This document shows, in pieces, positions 54,625-63,532 of a stretch of 64,000 bases of DNA (positions are counted from its first letter, which is position 1; every line of letters starts with the position of its first letter). The notes beneath the pieces were generated by a model. It searched no databases. It was not told the DNA's origin and saw nothing but the letters and a program-made list of their open reading frames with translations. The translations under genes and the position numbers were made by a program. The DNA comes from Rhodospirillaceae bacterium. Lineage in GTDB: Bacteria > Pseudomonadota > Alphaproteobacteria > Rhodospirillales > Rhodospirillaceae. The stretch spans positions 336,921 to 400,920 of the forward strand of contig NSIP01000001.1 in assembly GCA_002737725.1 (NCBI GenBank). The letters are read 5' to 3'.

Positions 54625-57030
54625 TTAGAACTTCGCGTTTACCCGTACGCCAACGTTGCGCCTTTGAATAACGCCGGTGAATATTTTCCGGTCGGCTAGC
54701 GCGCCACGAGTTGGTCCCGTTGTCGTGCTTGATGTGGATGGAAAGCTGAGGTCATTGAAAATATTTGTACCATAGACCTCAAACTTAATTGCTTCCGTGA
54801 TGTCGATATCAGCGCGCAAGTTCACACGCGTACTATCGGGATTGAGATTAAGCTTGGAATAATCCGTCCACATCGAATCCGTATAGATGATATCGGCGCG
54901 GATCGACCAGTTACGGTCCCCCAGGGAACCCGAGACGGTTGGGCTGAAGGAGCCGGTCCATTCGGGATGGCTGCGAATCGGGTTGCCGTCGGCCACCACT
55001 GAGAGAGCACCCGAGCCCAGCACGAACTGCTCTTCCGAGCCGCGCGATGAGAAGGTGACCATCTTCGCATGCGAAAAGCCGATTTGCGCGTTCAGGCTTA
55101 GCCAATCGGTTGCCTGTAAATTTCCTTCGAAATCAAAGCCCTTGTATCTGGAATGGCCGGGACCGCGGAAAGAAGACGTGCCTGCGCCACCGGGCAGGAA
55201 GATCACGGCAGCGAAGGGTTGGTTTTTCCAATCGATGTAGAATGTTGCCAGCGTGACATTCCAGTTGTCGCCCTGCTGTTTCCAACCCAATTCGTACTGC
55301 GTATTTTCTTGCGGCGCAGTGTAGTCACCAATTGCCGCCAAAGCACTCGCTGGAATGATACTGGGGTCGATACTGTTGATGAACCGTGCTTGCGTCGCCA
55401 ACCCGAGCAACGAACTGTAGGAATAGCTGGCGTATACCGTTGTTCCGGTAAAGGGTTTGTATGTCAAAATCGCACGGGGGATAACGTCGTTATATTCGTT
55501 GAGCGAGTTACAGATCAGCACCAAACCACATTGCAGGCGCGGATCACCAAATTCGACCGCAAACGACGATTCTTTTGTGTAGCGTGTTTCTAGCGATGCC
55601 GTGAGTTGGTCGGTGATGTCGTAATCGAGCGCTACGAACGCGCCAAACGTCTTGTTGACTTGGCGGTCGATCGGCGATGGCCGTGCTGAATCGACAAAAT
55701 TTCCGTAGTGTTGGTTGTAGTCGCTGACGCCCAACATGTAACGGAACGGCTGGTCTTGCGGCGACGTGATGCGTGTTTCGTAATAGAATTCACGTTGATA
55801 GATTTCGAGGCCGGTCACCAGGATCGATGCCGCAATAGGGGCGGACGGGATACCGAAAAATTGGTCGAGGCGTGTCGTTGTGCCGGTGTTGGAGCGTGAC
55901 CCAAGCACAGACAACGTGTGATCACCGATGTCATATTCTCCGCTGACTTGAATGCGGTAGGTTTGGTGCCAGCCGCCTAAGCCGCCCTTGGGCTTGCGAA
56001 TGATCCCGTATTTTTCCGAGCGCGGATTGAGCGTCGACAGCGAGTTGAACCCGGGAACGCCGTTCAAAAGCTGTGCGGCCGTGGGGAAGCGCGAGACTGG
56101 GAACTCAAGTTTGTCGGCCTCGGGAAAGATGCCGCAGAACGTGGCGATGGTCAGGTTCGCCAAGTTGACATTAAATGGCGTGCGCACGCCGTTTGCCACG
56201 TTCAAATATTGGCCCGACTTCTTCAGATTACACTGGCCTGGGGCCGTGGTCGCACGTTGCGATGTTCCCGTTGTTGTGTCGTCCGAAGTTGTATAATAGC
56301 CGGTCACCTTCAAGCGCAAACTATCGCTCGGGTTCGCGGTCATCGTGCCGGAGAAAGACGTGTCTTTAAACTGGCCGAAAGGCTGGCCGTCTTTGAAGCT
56401 CCAGTCACCACCGCTCTTACTATAGGAACCGGAGACGCGGACGCCGACTTTATCGGTGATCGGGCCACCGATGGCGCCATTAATGTCTTTCTTGTCGTGA
56501 TAGCTGGGCGAGTAACCAAATCCAATCTTGCCTTCCCATGTGTCGCCGGGAAGGGCTGGAATATAATTCACCGCGCCAGAAAATGTATTGCGACCGAAGT
56601 AGGCCGTCTGTGGGCCCTTGATTACTTCAACGCGCTGCAAATCACCGATGGGCATGAATCCGCCACCACCGCCGACGTATGCGCCATCCCAGAACAATGC
56701 ACCGACTTGAGTTGAGGGCGTGATGATCTGTTGGATCATACCGCGGATGCGGATGTTGGGTGAATTACGGCCACCGAAATCGAAAGTGACGAAATCGAGA
56801 CCGGAGACAAAGTCGGAAAGTTGGTTCGGATTACTAATGCCAGCTTTTGCGAGCGCGTCGCTCGATAACGCCGAGACAGAGACCGGGATATCGAAGAGTT
56901 TTTCGTCGCGTTTGCGCGCCGTGACAATAATTTCTTCGAGCTGTGAACTGGTTTGCTGAGCATACGCTGGAGTTGCCAAGCACGCTGTGGATAGCAATAG
57001 CAACGCGTAACCAGATTGTTTCTTAGTCAT
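54625..57030 (-). CDS. TonB-dependent outer-membrane receptor
   Basis: An 801-residue receptor. Signal peptide 1-24 (ends ATPAYA). The TonB-box/plug start is EEIIVTARKRDEKLFDIPVSVSA and the plug holds VSGLDFVTFDFGGRN and GPQTAYFGRNTFSGAVNYI. The 22-strand barrel ends in the aromatic Phe of RVNAKF. The family imports iron chelates, vitamins, sugars or nickel complexes; this type (VTARKRDE start) is abundant in alphaproteobacteria for carbohydrates and unknown compounds. No dedicated ABC or anti-sigma gene adjoins it. Substrate unknown. Confidence 0.93.
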   Translation of the reverse strand: MTKKQSGYALLLLSTACLATPAYAQQTSSQLEEIIVTARKRDEKLFDIPVSVSALSSDALAKAGISNPNQLSDFVSGLDFVTFDFGGRNSPNIRIRGMIQQIITPSTQVGALFWDGAYVGGGGGFMPIGDLQRVEVIKGPQTAYFGRNTFSGAVNYIPALPGDTWEGKIGFGYSPSYHDKKDINGAIGGPITDKVGVRVSGSYSKSGGDWSFKDGQPFGQFKDTSFSGTMTANPSDSLRLKVTGYYTTSDDTTTGTSQRATTAPGQCNLKKSGQYLNVANGVRTPFNVNLANLTIATFCGIFPEADKLEFPVSRFPTAAQLLNGVPGFNSLSTLNPRSEKYGIIRKPKGGLGGWHQTYRIQVSGEYDIGDHTLSVLGSRSNTGTTTRLDQFFGIPSAPIAASILVTGLEIYQREFYYETRITSPQDQPFRYMLGVSDYNQHYGNFVDSARPSPIDRQVNKTFGAFVALDYDITDQLTASLETRYTKESSFAVEFGDPRLQCGLVLICNSLNEYNDVIPRAILTYKPFTGTTVYASYSYSSLLGLATQARFINSIDPSIIPASALAAIGDYTAPQENTQYELGWKQQGDNWNVTLATFYIDWKNQPFAAVIFLPGGAGTSSFRGPGHSRYKGFDFEGNLQATDWLSLNAQIGFSHAKMVTFSSRGSEEQFVLGSGALSVVADGNPIRSHPEWTGSFSPTVSGSLGDRNWSIRADIIYTDSMWTDYSKLNLNPDSTRVNLRADIDITEAIKFEVYGTNIFNDLSFPSTSSTTTGPTRGALADRKIFTGVIQRRNVGVRVNAKF

Positions 57031-57209
57031 TCATTCCCTCATATGGCACTGAGCGCCCCCAATGGCGCAATTCATACAGATGAATATGGATTTAGAGGTG
57101 AGAATCGTGAATTGATAAACTAAATTTGTCCAGCTACCGAACGTCGCGGCAATAGCGTGACATTTTTGCACTAGTGGCGGTCAGGCAACCGCTGAGAACT
57201 CCCGCAGCG

Positions 57210-58175
57210 CTACAACCAGCCCGCAAGCTTAAAGCGCATATACAGTGCGACACAGACCAGGATGATGGTTACGAGCGCGAAGGGGTAGCCGTAGGCCCAT
57301 TCCAGTTCGGGCATGTTTTTGAAATTCATGCCCCAGATGCCCGCCATCGATGTGGCGGCGGCAAAAATGCCGCCCCAGGCGGCGAGCTTTTTGGTCACAT
57401 CATTCTCGTCAATGGTGACAATTGACAGGTTCACCTGCATGGCGATGGCGATGGTATCGCGCAGGCTGTCGATGGAACTGTTGATGCGGGCAAGGTGGTC
57501 GCAGACGTCGCGAAAGTATTCTTGCGTGTTGAGGCACATCGCTGGCACGCGCCCGCCGTAAAGCTTGCCTGCGCCCTCCATCAGCGGAAACGCTGCATGC
57601 TTCAGCACCACTACCTTGCGTTTGAGGGCGTAGAGCCGTTGGATATTTGAGCGTGCTTTGCCCTTTGAAAAGATTGTTTCCTCAATCTCCTCTAATTCAG
57701 TCTCCAACAAATCAATGACGGGGAAGTAACGGTCCACCACCGAATCCATAAGCGCGTAAAGCACAAAGCCCGAGCCTTGCTTCAACAAGTGCGGCTCCCG
57801 CTCGCAGCGGTCACGCACACCTATAAAGCTGTGGCTGCTGCGATTGCGCGCCGAGAGGATATAATTGTGGCCTACGAATATGGCGACTTCACCCACGTGT
57901 AGGTCTGCGCCATCGGATTCGACCAAATGAATCACGGCGAAGACGCTGTCGCCGTATTCTTCGACCTTGGGGCGTTGATGGCCCATCAATGCGTCTTCGA
58001 CAGCCAGTTCGTGCAACCCAAACTCGGCTTTCATTTCGGCTAGCTCAGAGGCTGTGGCGTCTTTCATCTCAACCCAAACAAAACAGTCGGGCTGATCAAG
58101 ATAGGTATGAATCTCACCAACAGGAATATCGGCGATTTTCTTCCCATTCTTGTAGGCAATGCAATTGATCAGCAT
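57210..58175 (-). CDS. corA: CorA-type magnesium/cobalt transporter
   Basis: A 321-residue CorA with the signature GMN in GIWGMNFKNMPELEW (about 282-284) between the two C-terminal membrane helices. The N-terminal cytoplasmic funnel is VKEYG-like PKVEEYGDSVFAVIH and the long stalk helix. It forms pentameric Mg2+/Co2+ channels. Some CorA-like proteins (ZntB) export Zn; the GMN motif cannot distinguish them. Confidence 0.93.
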   Translation of the reverse strand: MLINCIAYKNGKKIADIPVGEIHTYLDQPDCFVWVEMKDATASELAEMKAEFGLHELAVEDALMGHQRPKVEEYGDSVFAVIHLVESDGADLHVGEVAIFVGHNYILSARNRSSHSFIGVRDRCEREPHLLKQGSGFVLYALMDSVVDRYFPVIDLLETELEEIEETIFSKGKARSNIQRLYALKRKVVVLKHAAFPLMEGAGKLYGGRVPAMCLNTQEYFRDVCDHLARINSSIDSLRDTIAIAMQVNLSIVTIDENDVTKKLAAWGGIFAAATSMAGIWGMNFKNMPELEWAYGYPFALVTIILVCVALYMRFKLAGWL

Positions 58176-58358
58176 GACAACTTCCCCAAAAACACCAGCT
58201 TCTCAATGATATTCTATTCAAAGCGGGGGCAACAGCGCAGATGAAGGTTCAGCGACAAAGTTTGCGCTGATATCTTTGAGACGCAGGCAATAGTATCTGC
58301 TGGCGGTCCGGTTTAGTCTGATAGACAGGATCGGATGACTTGAGGCGAGGGAGTCAAC

Positions 58359-58898
58359 GTGAGCCAAAAAGTATTATGCGGCCTTGCTGCACTCGGGTTG
58401 GCGATGTTTGCGTCTAGCCATCTCTTTGCGCAAACCACCGACACGAATGCGCGCCTTGTGGCTTGTCGTGCCATCGGCGATGTAGCTGTACGCGCGGCTT
58501 GCTACGACCGGATCGTCAATGGACTCAATTCAGGTGGTGCCGCTCCTCCGACTGCCCCTGCGCCAATTCCTGCAGCAGCACCGACGCGCCCGGCTGCGCC
58601 CGCGCCTGTTGCTCCGACCAGTCGGTTTGGAGCAGACGATTTGCCCCTCCCAAAGCGCGACCCCGAGGCGGCGAAACTCTCTGACCAAATGATTGCCAAA
58701 GCCACGTCGATTAAAACTGATGGCATGGGGTTGGTGACCGTGACGCTTGATAATGGGCAGACCTGGCGGCAAACCGAAGGCCCGGCTTTGCGGGTGTTGC
58801 CGGGGGCAGAGGTCAAAATCCGCTCTGGTTTGATGGGCTCATATTTGATGTCACTCACTTTGGGCAACCGGTCCGTTCGCGCCAAGCGCATTAACTAA
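58359..58898 (+). CDS. Exported protein of unknown function
   Basis: A 179-residue protein starting at GTG 58359 behind a GGCGAGGGAG ribosome site. Signal peptide about 1-25 (LCGLAALGLAMFASSHLFAQ). The mature part begins with RLVACRAIGDVAVRAACYDRIV, a Cys-pair pattern common in small alphaproteobacterial periplasmic proteins. Then a Pro/Ala-rich linker (about 60-92) and a beta-rich end (MGLVTVTLDNGQTWRQTEG, SLTLGNRSVRAKRIN). The end resembles small OB-like periplasmic domains. Function unknown. 15 bases before the SpoU gene. Confidence 0.7.
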   Translation: MSQKVLCGLAALGLAMFASSHLFAQTTDTNARLVACRAIGDVAVRAACYDRIVNGLNSGGAAPPTAPAPIPAAAPTRPAAPAPVAPTSRFGADDLPLPKRDPEAAKLSDQMIAKATSIKTDGMGLVTVTLDNGQTWRQTEGPALRVLPGAEVKIRSGLMGSYLMSLTLGNRSVRAKRIN

Positions 58899-58913
58899 GG
58901 CGAAGCAAACGTT

Positions 58914-59720
58914 ATGTCTGAATCGTCGACGATTACCAGCCTCGCCAATACCACGGTGAAGTTACTCGCCAGCTTGCGCCTGGAGAAATTTCGCCATGAG
59001 AACAACTTGTTCTTAATGGAAGGTGTGCGCACGTTGCGTGATGCACAACAGGCAGGGTCCATCCCTCAGGTCTTGGCTCATCGTGATAATCAAACCACCA
59101 GCGCAGATGTGCGCGCATGTGCTGATGCCTGCCGCCAAGCCGGGGGCACGGTCATTGCTGTAACAGAAGACATTCTTTGCAAAATCACGCAGAAGGATAA
59201 TCCACAGCCAGTCGTGGCCGCCTATGCGATGTCCCGTCGAACTTTTTCTCAGGTTGAGCAGCAGGCGGGCGATCTCTTTATCGCGCTTGATCGTATTCGC
59301 GACCCCGGCAATTTAGGCACAGTGATACGCACTGCCGACGCTGCTGGTGCAGCAGGTGTGATGCTGATTGGTCAGTGCTGTGATGCTTATGCACCTGAAA
59401 CTACACGAGCTAGTACGGGGTCAATTTTCCACGTCCCTATTTTTGAAGGTAACGAGCAAGAGTTTGTAAACCTGGCCCGTAAATGGCCCGGAAGCGTGAT
59501 CGGAACGACAACCAGCGGCCGCGCCGAGTACCGACAAGCCACATACGAAACGCCAAGCCTGATTGTCATGGGTACGGAACAAAGCGGGCTCTCTGACGCC
59601 GTTGCGCAGGCATGCCGCACGCTTGTGAGCATACCCATGCATGGACGGGCCGAGTCGTTAAATTTAGCCGTGGCGTCGGCGTTGATGCTCTATGGCGTGC
59701 GCGAAACTTTAAAGTCCTAA
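58914..59720 (+). CDS. SpoU/TrmH family RNA 2'-O-methyltransferase
   Basis: A 268-residue SPOUT enzyme with an N-terminal substrate-binding domain (ITSLANTTVKLLASLR, FLMEGVRTLRDAQQAG). The SpoU motifs are DRIRDPGNLGTVIRTADAAG (motif 1), VMGTEQSGLSD (motif 2) and SLNLAVASALMLYG (motif 3). It methylates a ribose 2'-OH in rRNA or tRNA, likely 23S rRNA. The exact target is not identifiable. Confidence 0.93.
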   Translation: MSESSTITSLANTTVKLLASLRLEKFRHENNLFLMEGVRTLRDAQQAGSIPQVLAHRDNQTTSADVRACADACRQAGGTVIAVTEDILCKITQKDNPQPVVAAYAMSRRTFSQVEQQAGDLFIALDRIRDPGNLGTVIRTADAAGAAGVMLIGQCCDAYAPETTRASTGSIFHVPIFEGNEQEFVNLARKWPGSVIGTTTSGRAEYRQATYETPSLIVMGTEQSGLSDAVAQACRTLVSIPMHGRAESLNLAVASALMLYGVRETLKS

Positions 59721-60257
59721 AGTCTCGGTTACAAATCGCAGTAAGTTTCCGCCCGGAAAAAGATGACCGCGGATGCCGGCGGCTTTCGCCGCTGCGATAT
59801 CAGTATCGCGATCACCGATCATAAAGCTCGTCTCGCGCGTCACGGGCCACTCTTTCATCAAGGTCAACAACATCCCGGGGGCGGGTTTGCGGCAGGTGCA
59901 AACCTCGCGGTATGCAGCGATCTCTCCCTCAGAATAGTGCGGACAATAGGCAAAAGCATCGATACGCGCCCCTTGTGAAAGTAACTCCGCGGTCATCCAC
60001 GTATGCAGTCGGTTAACATCCTCTTCGGAATAAAAGCCGCGCGCGATACCCGATTGGTTGGTGACCACAAAGACAAAGAGATTCTGACGATTGAGCAACG
60101 TAATGGCCTTAGCCGCACCCTCAACCCACTGAATTTGCTCGGCCCGGTGCGCATAACCAATATCGAGGTTCAAAACCCCATCGCGGTCCAGGAAGGCCGC
60201 GCCGCGCATGGGTCGTGTGGCAAGGTCGGGCATGATTGTTTTGTGTGTATGGGTCAA
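59709..60257 (-). CDS. gmhB: D-glycero-beta-D-manno-heptose 1,7-bisphosphate 7-phosphatase
   Basis: A 182-residue HAD phosphatase. Motif I is AAFLDRDGVLNLD (about 20-32), motif II VVTNQSG and motif III/IV GDRDTDIAAAKAAGI. A zinc site is CPHYSEGE then CTCRKPAPGM, typical of GmhB. It removes the 7-phosphate in the ADP-heptose pathway for LPS. Converges with the SpoU gene by a 12-base overlap of 3' ends. Confidence 0.92.
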   Translation of the reverse strand: MTHTHKTIMPDLATRPMRGAAFLDRDGVLNLDIGYAHRAEQIQWVEGAAKAITLLNRQNLFVFVVTNQSGIARGFYSEEDVNRLHTWMTAELLSQGARIDAFAYCPHYSEGEIAAYREVCTCRKPAPGMLLTLMKEWPVTRETSFMIGDRDTDIAAAKAAGIRGHLFPGGNLLRFVTETLGL

Positions 60258-60330
60258 TTCTTCAGTTTGCAGCGCTCAGTATCGATGTAAGCTGATCCTT
60301 CTTGAAACTCAATCGCGGCCTACTAACGTT

Positions 60331-61502
60331 ATGATCATGCTAAATTTTGGCCTTCGAGGGTGCGCATTCTTCATCGCGATCTTTGTGATCGGCGCGGCCT
60401 CGGCAGCTGAAAGTACCATCCGTTTTGCGCTGGCCACCTTGCCCCCGTGCCGACGTTTCACCGCTACGCGGCTGTCGTGTTTGTTCCCGAGCCCGACGCT
60501 TTTGAGAAACTCGGGCCCGATGAGTTCGCCCAAGCACCTGTGGGCACGGGCCCCTTTGCGTTAGAGAAATGGGAATCCAACCGAGCGACCTTTAAGGCGT
60601 TCACCGGATCGTGGCGCAAGCCCAAAGCCAGCCGTCTTGAAGTGCTCGCCTTGCCCGACGCCACCAGCCGTGTGCAAGCCATCATCGCGGGTCGTGTCGA
60701 CATTGCGGGCGGACTTGGCCCCGAAGACATCCAAGCCCTTGATGCCGCTGGGCATCAGGGCGTGAGTTGGCAAGACGGCGGCGAAAGCGCCATTTCGTTG
60801 GTGACGACACGTCATCTGCCGTTCAATGACGTGCGTGTGCGCCGCGCGCTCAATCATGCGGTCAATCGCAAGCCGATCATCGACGTCATCATGCAGGGTC
60901 GTACGGTCGCAGCCAATCAACCGGCCGCGCGTGCTGCTTATGGGTACGTCGCCGAGCTTCCACAATACGCATACGATCCGGCCTTGGCGAAAAAACTGCT
61001 TGCGGAGGCTGGGTATGCCAAAGGATTTAAGTTCGTTCTGGAAACGTCGGTAAATTCCGGGGCTTCGCTTTCGGCCTATCAGCAGGTAGCGGCTGATTTA
61101 GCAAATGTCGGCGTCACCATGGAGATTCGTTCCATGCCGGCGCTGCAGTACATGAAGAATTTGTTTATCACGTGCGAATACGACGATGCCATTATCGTAC
61201 CGTGGCAATCAGCGCCGACCATCGACGTCATGCGGGCCATCAATATTCATTCCTGTTTGTCGACGAAGGCTTGGTACTGCGACTCAGAGGCCATGCCCAT
61301 AATCGCTGCCGCGATGGCCGAGTGGGATGAGGCTAAAGGGTGTGCGCTGCGCCAACAGCTTGGTCGGCGGTACCACGAGCAAGCAGCATCTATCTTCTTG
61401 TACGAAATGGTTTACTTCGCGGGGCTGAGTAGAAATACCTCGGGCTTTGCCGATAACTTTGGTTTTGTGGCCTATGAGGATATTGTTGTCAGTGAGAAAT
61501 AA
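60331..61502 (+). pseudogene. Family 5 solute-binding protein with internal deletion and frameshift (SBP D)
   Basis: The ATG at 60331 starts a normal signal peptide and mature start (STIRFALATLPP). Immediately after, near 60447, the sequence jumps to VPTFHRYAAVVFVPEPDAF in another frame. That second part corresponds to the middle of SBPs B and C (LPRYLAGINIVAP in B). About 125-130 codons are missing. The rest is complete: APVGTGPFALEKW, DVRVRRALNHAVNR, IHSCLSTKAWYCD, to VAYEDIVVSEK. It shares the Cys pair motif. The deletion shifts the frame, so no binding protein can be made. Confidence 0.85.
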
Positions 61503-61848
61503 AGGGGTGGCCATACCGCGTTCTCATTTGCTTTCACTGGCTATTTTTGCGGTTGTACCACCTCTCAGCGCCGAGGCGTTCAACATGCCGTGGACCGGTG
61601 TGCCGGTGGGTGATGTCATGCGCGGTGCGGAAATGCACTCGTGCGCCCATAACGTGCCGTGGACATGCGACAAGTCGATCATGCCGTTGATCGCGCGCAT
61701 CAAGGGCGAATGGGACGAACAAAAGTCAGAGGCGTTGCGCCGTGAGCTGATAGCTTATTATCACGACCAGGTTCCGATGATTTTTATCTACGAAAGTGTC
61801 ACGTTCTCGGGCGCGCGCAAGAACGTGCTTGGCTATCAGGATATGTAA
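61492..61848 (+). pseudogene. Family 5 solute-binding protein reduced to signal peptide plus C terminus (SBP E)
   Basis: Starting at GTG 61492 or 61507, a signal peptide (SHLLSLAIFAVVPPLSA) is joined in frame to the last 90 residues of an SBP: MHSCAHNVPWTCD, then MPLIARIKGEWDEQ and the end NVLGYQDM. Roughly 360 residues in between are gone. It could still produce a 113-118-residue secreted peptide but not a ligand-binding fold. It overlaps the end of SBP D by 11 bases. The two were evidently tandem paralogues. Confidence 0.8.
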
Positions 61849-61883
61849 GGATTTATCCCCTTCGACCGGATGTCGTTCTCGAA

Positions 61884-62264
61884 CTAACGCACTTTAAGAA
61901 CGCCCGAGACGAAAGCGGCTTCACCCCCAGGGCCAATGCCGTCGTAAAGGCTTTGGTAGAGGCGGCGGGTATAGGTGCCGCGCTCGGCTTTCATTTTCTC
62001 GCGGAATTCAGGGCTGGGCTTGAAGGCTTCAATCATCTCTGGCGTGACCTTGCCTTCGGTTGTCAACAGATGCTCGGTCACCATTTGTCGGTCGCGGATA
62101 ATCCACATCTCTGCACCCAGTTGCAGCACGATCTCGAGCAGATGATCGATCATCGGGTCTTTGAAATAGTGCGGGTGGCCGCGCTCAAACCCTGGCAGGT
62201 CTTTCACGTAGTCCAAACCTTCGCTCAGTTTTTTGGCGCGCTCTTCAGGCGTTAAAGTGCTCAT
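61884..62264 (-). CDS. Small protein linked to the methyltransferase, hypothetical
   Basis: A 126-residue soluble helical protein, MSTLTPEERAKKLSEGLDYV to FVSGVLKVR. The start at 62264 lies 25 bases after the upstream stop; a longer frame from 62342 runs into the methyltransferase gene. It contains MIDHLLEIVLQLGAEMWIIR, a probable long helix. No family is recognised by me. Probably co-transcribed with the methyltransferase and perhaps a partner. Confidence 0.7.
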   Translation of the reverse strand: MSTLTPEERAKKLSEGLDYVKDLPGFERGHPHYFKDPMIDHLLEIVLQLGAEMWIIRDRQMVTEHLLTTEGKVTPEMIEAFKPSPEFREKMKAERGTYTRRLYQSLYDGIGPGGEAAFVSGVLKVR

Positions 62265-62289
62265 CGACAATCTCTTTCCAACACAATGA

Positions 62290-63381
62290 TTAAATGGGTT
62301 TATCACCGACGCGGCCGGTGCGGCCCAGCTCTTGTGGATCATGCGAGCGTAACTTAAAGCCCGCCTGTTCCATCAAGGCTTCCACATCACAGTTCACAAA
62401 ACCGGGCGCAAAGGGTTCGCCGTTGTCAGATGCATCCATGAGGCCCATGAAGTTGGTTGCTCCGCTGCGGTTTTTGGCGCTGAAAAAATCCCACAGCACA
62501 AATACACCACCGGGCCGCAGCACGCGCTTGGCCTCGGCCAGAATGCGCTTGATCACAGGCACTGGGATTTCGTGAAACAACAAGTGCGCGGTGACGATGT
62601 CAAAATGGTTGTCAGGGAAGTCCAAATCTTCTGCCGGCATTTGGGCGTAGAGCACATCCAAGCCTTGCTGGATCGTGCGCCAGTGCGCATAGCGTACCAT
62701 CGGTGCGCCGATGTCGGTGCCCCACACCTCGGCATTAGGGAATCGTTTTTTGAGGCCGCACGCCATTTGCCCGATAGAGCAGCCAATTTCCATTACACGT
62801 TTCACCACGCCGTCTTTGGGTGCGGATGTTTTCTCTGCCATAGAATGATGCAGCGAATCGGCATCACCCGCGCCGCCAAAAAAAATCTTTGTTCCATAGT
62901 CATAGGTCAGCGCCCCCAGTCTTTGGCCGGTATAGCCGCCGGGCTGAACGTGGATATCAATGGTGGCATAGGCCGGGTAGACGAAGTTGGGGTCATACGT
63001 GACCGAGCCTGGGCCCATTTGATCGGCCTCGGCCAAAGCTTGCTCGAATTCCCTCTGCTTCAAGCCATAGGATTCGGCAATGCGCCGCCAATAGGATTCT
63101 TGCAGCGTGCGCTTGACCCGAAAATACGTTGCCACTTCAGGCACCTTCATCACCAACGCTTTGATAGCATCGGGGCTGTTGGGGCGATGGCCGGTCGCTT
63201 TGGCAGCTTGGTCTAGCTCTGCCTCGCCTAATTTTCCGATATTCTGGAATTGCGCGTACATCAGAAGATTCCGCGCACCGGAGACAAAGTCGCAATAGGC
63301 CTCGTCGGCGCGATTCAGCAGCTCTGGCGTGTTGCCGTTAAAACCGCGCGTTAGCAATGATTTGGTTTCAATATGACCCAT
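62290..63381 (-). CDS. Class I SAM-dependent methyltransferase (two-part)
   Basis: A 363-residue protein. An N-terminal helical part (about 1-185) has no clear family. The C-terminal methyltransferase core has VMEIGCSIGQMACGLKKRF (motif I), VWGTDIGAPMVRYAH, NHFDIVTAHLLFHEI (motif IV) and AKRVLRPGGVFVLWDFF (post-II). Ubiquinone/menaquinone-type Rossmann MTases are the closest pattern. The ATG at 63381 gives a sensible start; the frame from 63453 is unsupported. Substrate unknown. Confidence 0.85.
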   Translation of the reverse strand: MGHIETKSLLTRGFNGNTPELLNRADEAYCDFVSGARNLLMYAQFQNIGKLGEAELDQAAKATGHRPNSPDAIKALVMKVPEVATYFRVKRTLQESYWRRIAESYGLKQREFEQALAEADQMGPGSVTYDPNFVYPAYATIDIHVQPGGYTGQRLGALTYDYGTKIFFGGAGDADSLHHSMAEKTSAPKDGVVKRVMEIGCSIGQMACGLKKRFPNAEVWGTDIGAPMVRYAHWRTIQQGLDVLYAQMPAEDLDFPDNHFDIVTAHLLFHEIPVPVIKRILAEAKRVLRPGGVFVLWDFFSAKNRSGATNFMGLMDASDNGEPFAPGFVNCDVEALMEQAGFKLRSHDPQELGRTGRVGDKPI

Positions 63382-63532
63382 GATCGCGTGTCCTCGTTGG
63401 TCGAACGTTAAGGCTATATGAATAGCAGGATTCAGGCCTTTGATTTCTATCAAAAAGCGCGCCGTTCACCGTGCAGGCTGGTCCGCGCCAGTTCGATCCA
63501 CTAGTCTGCGGCCACTTTTAACGGAACATCCG

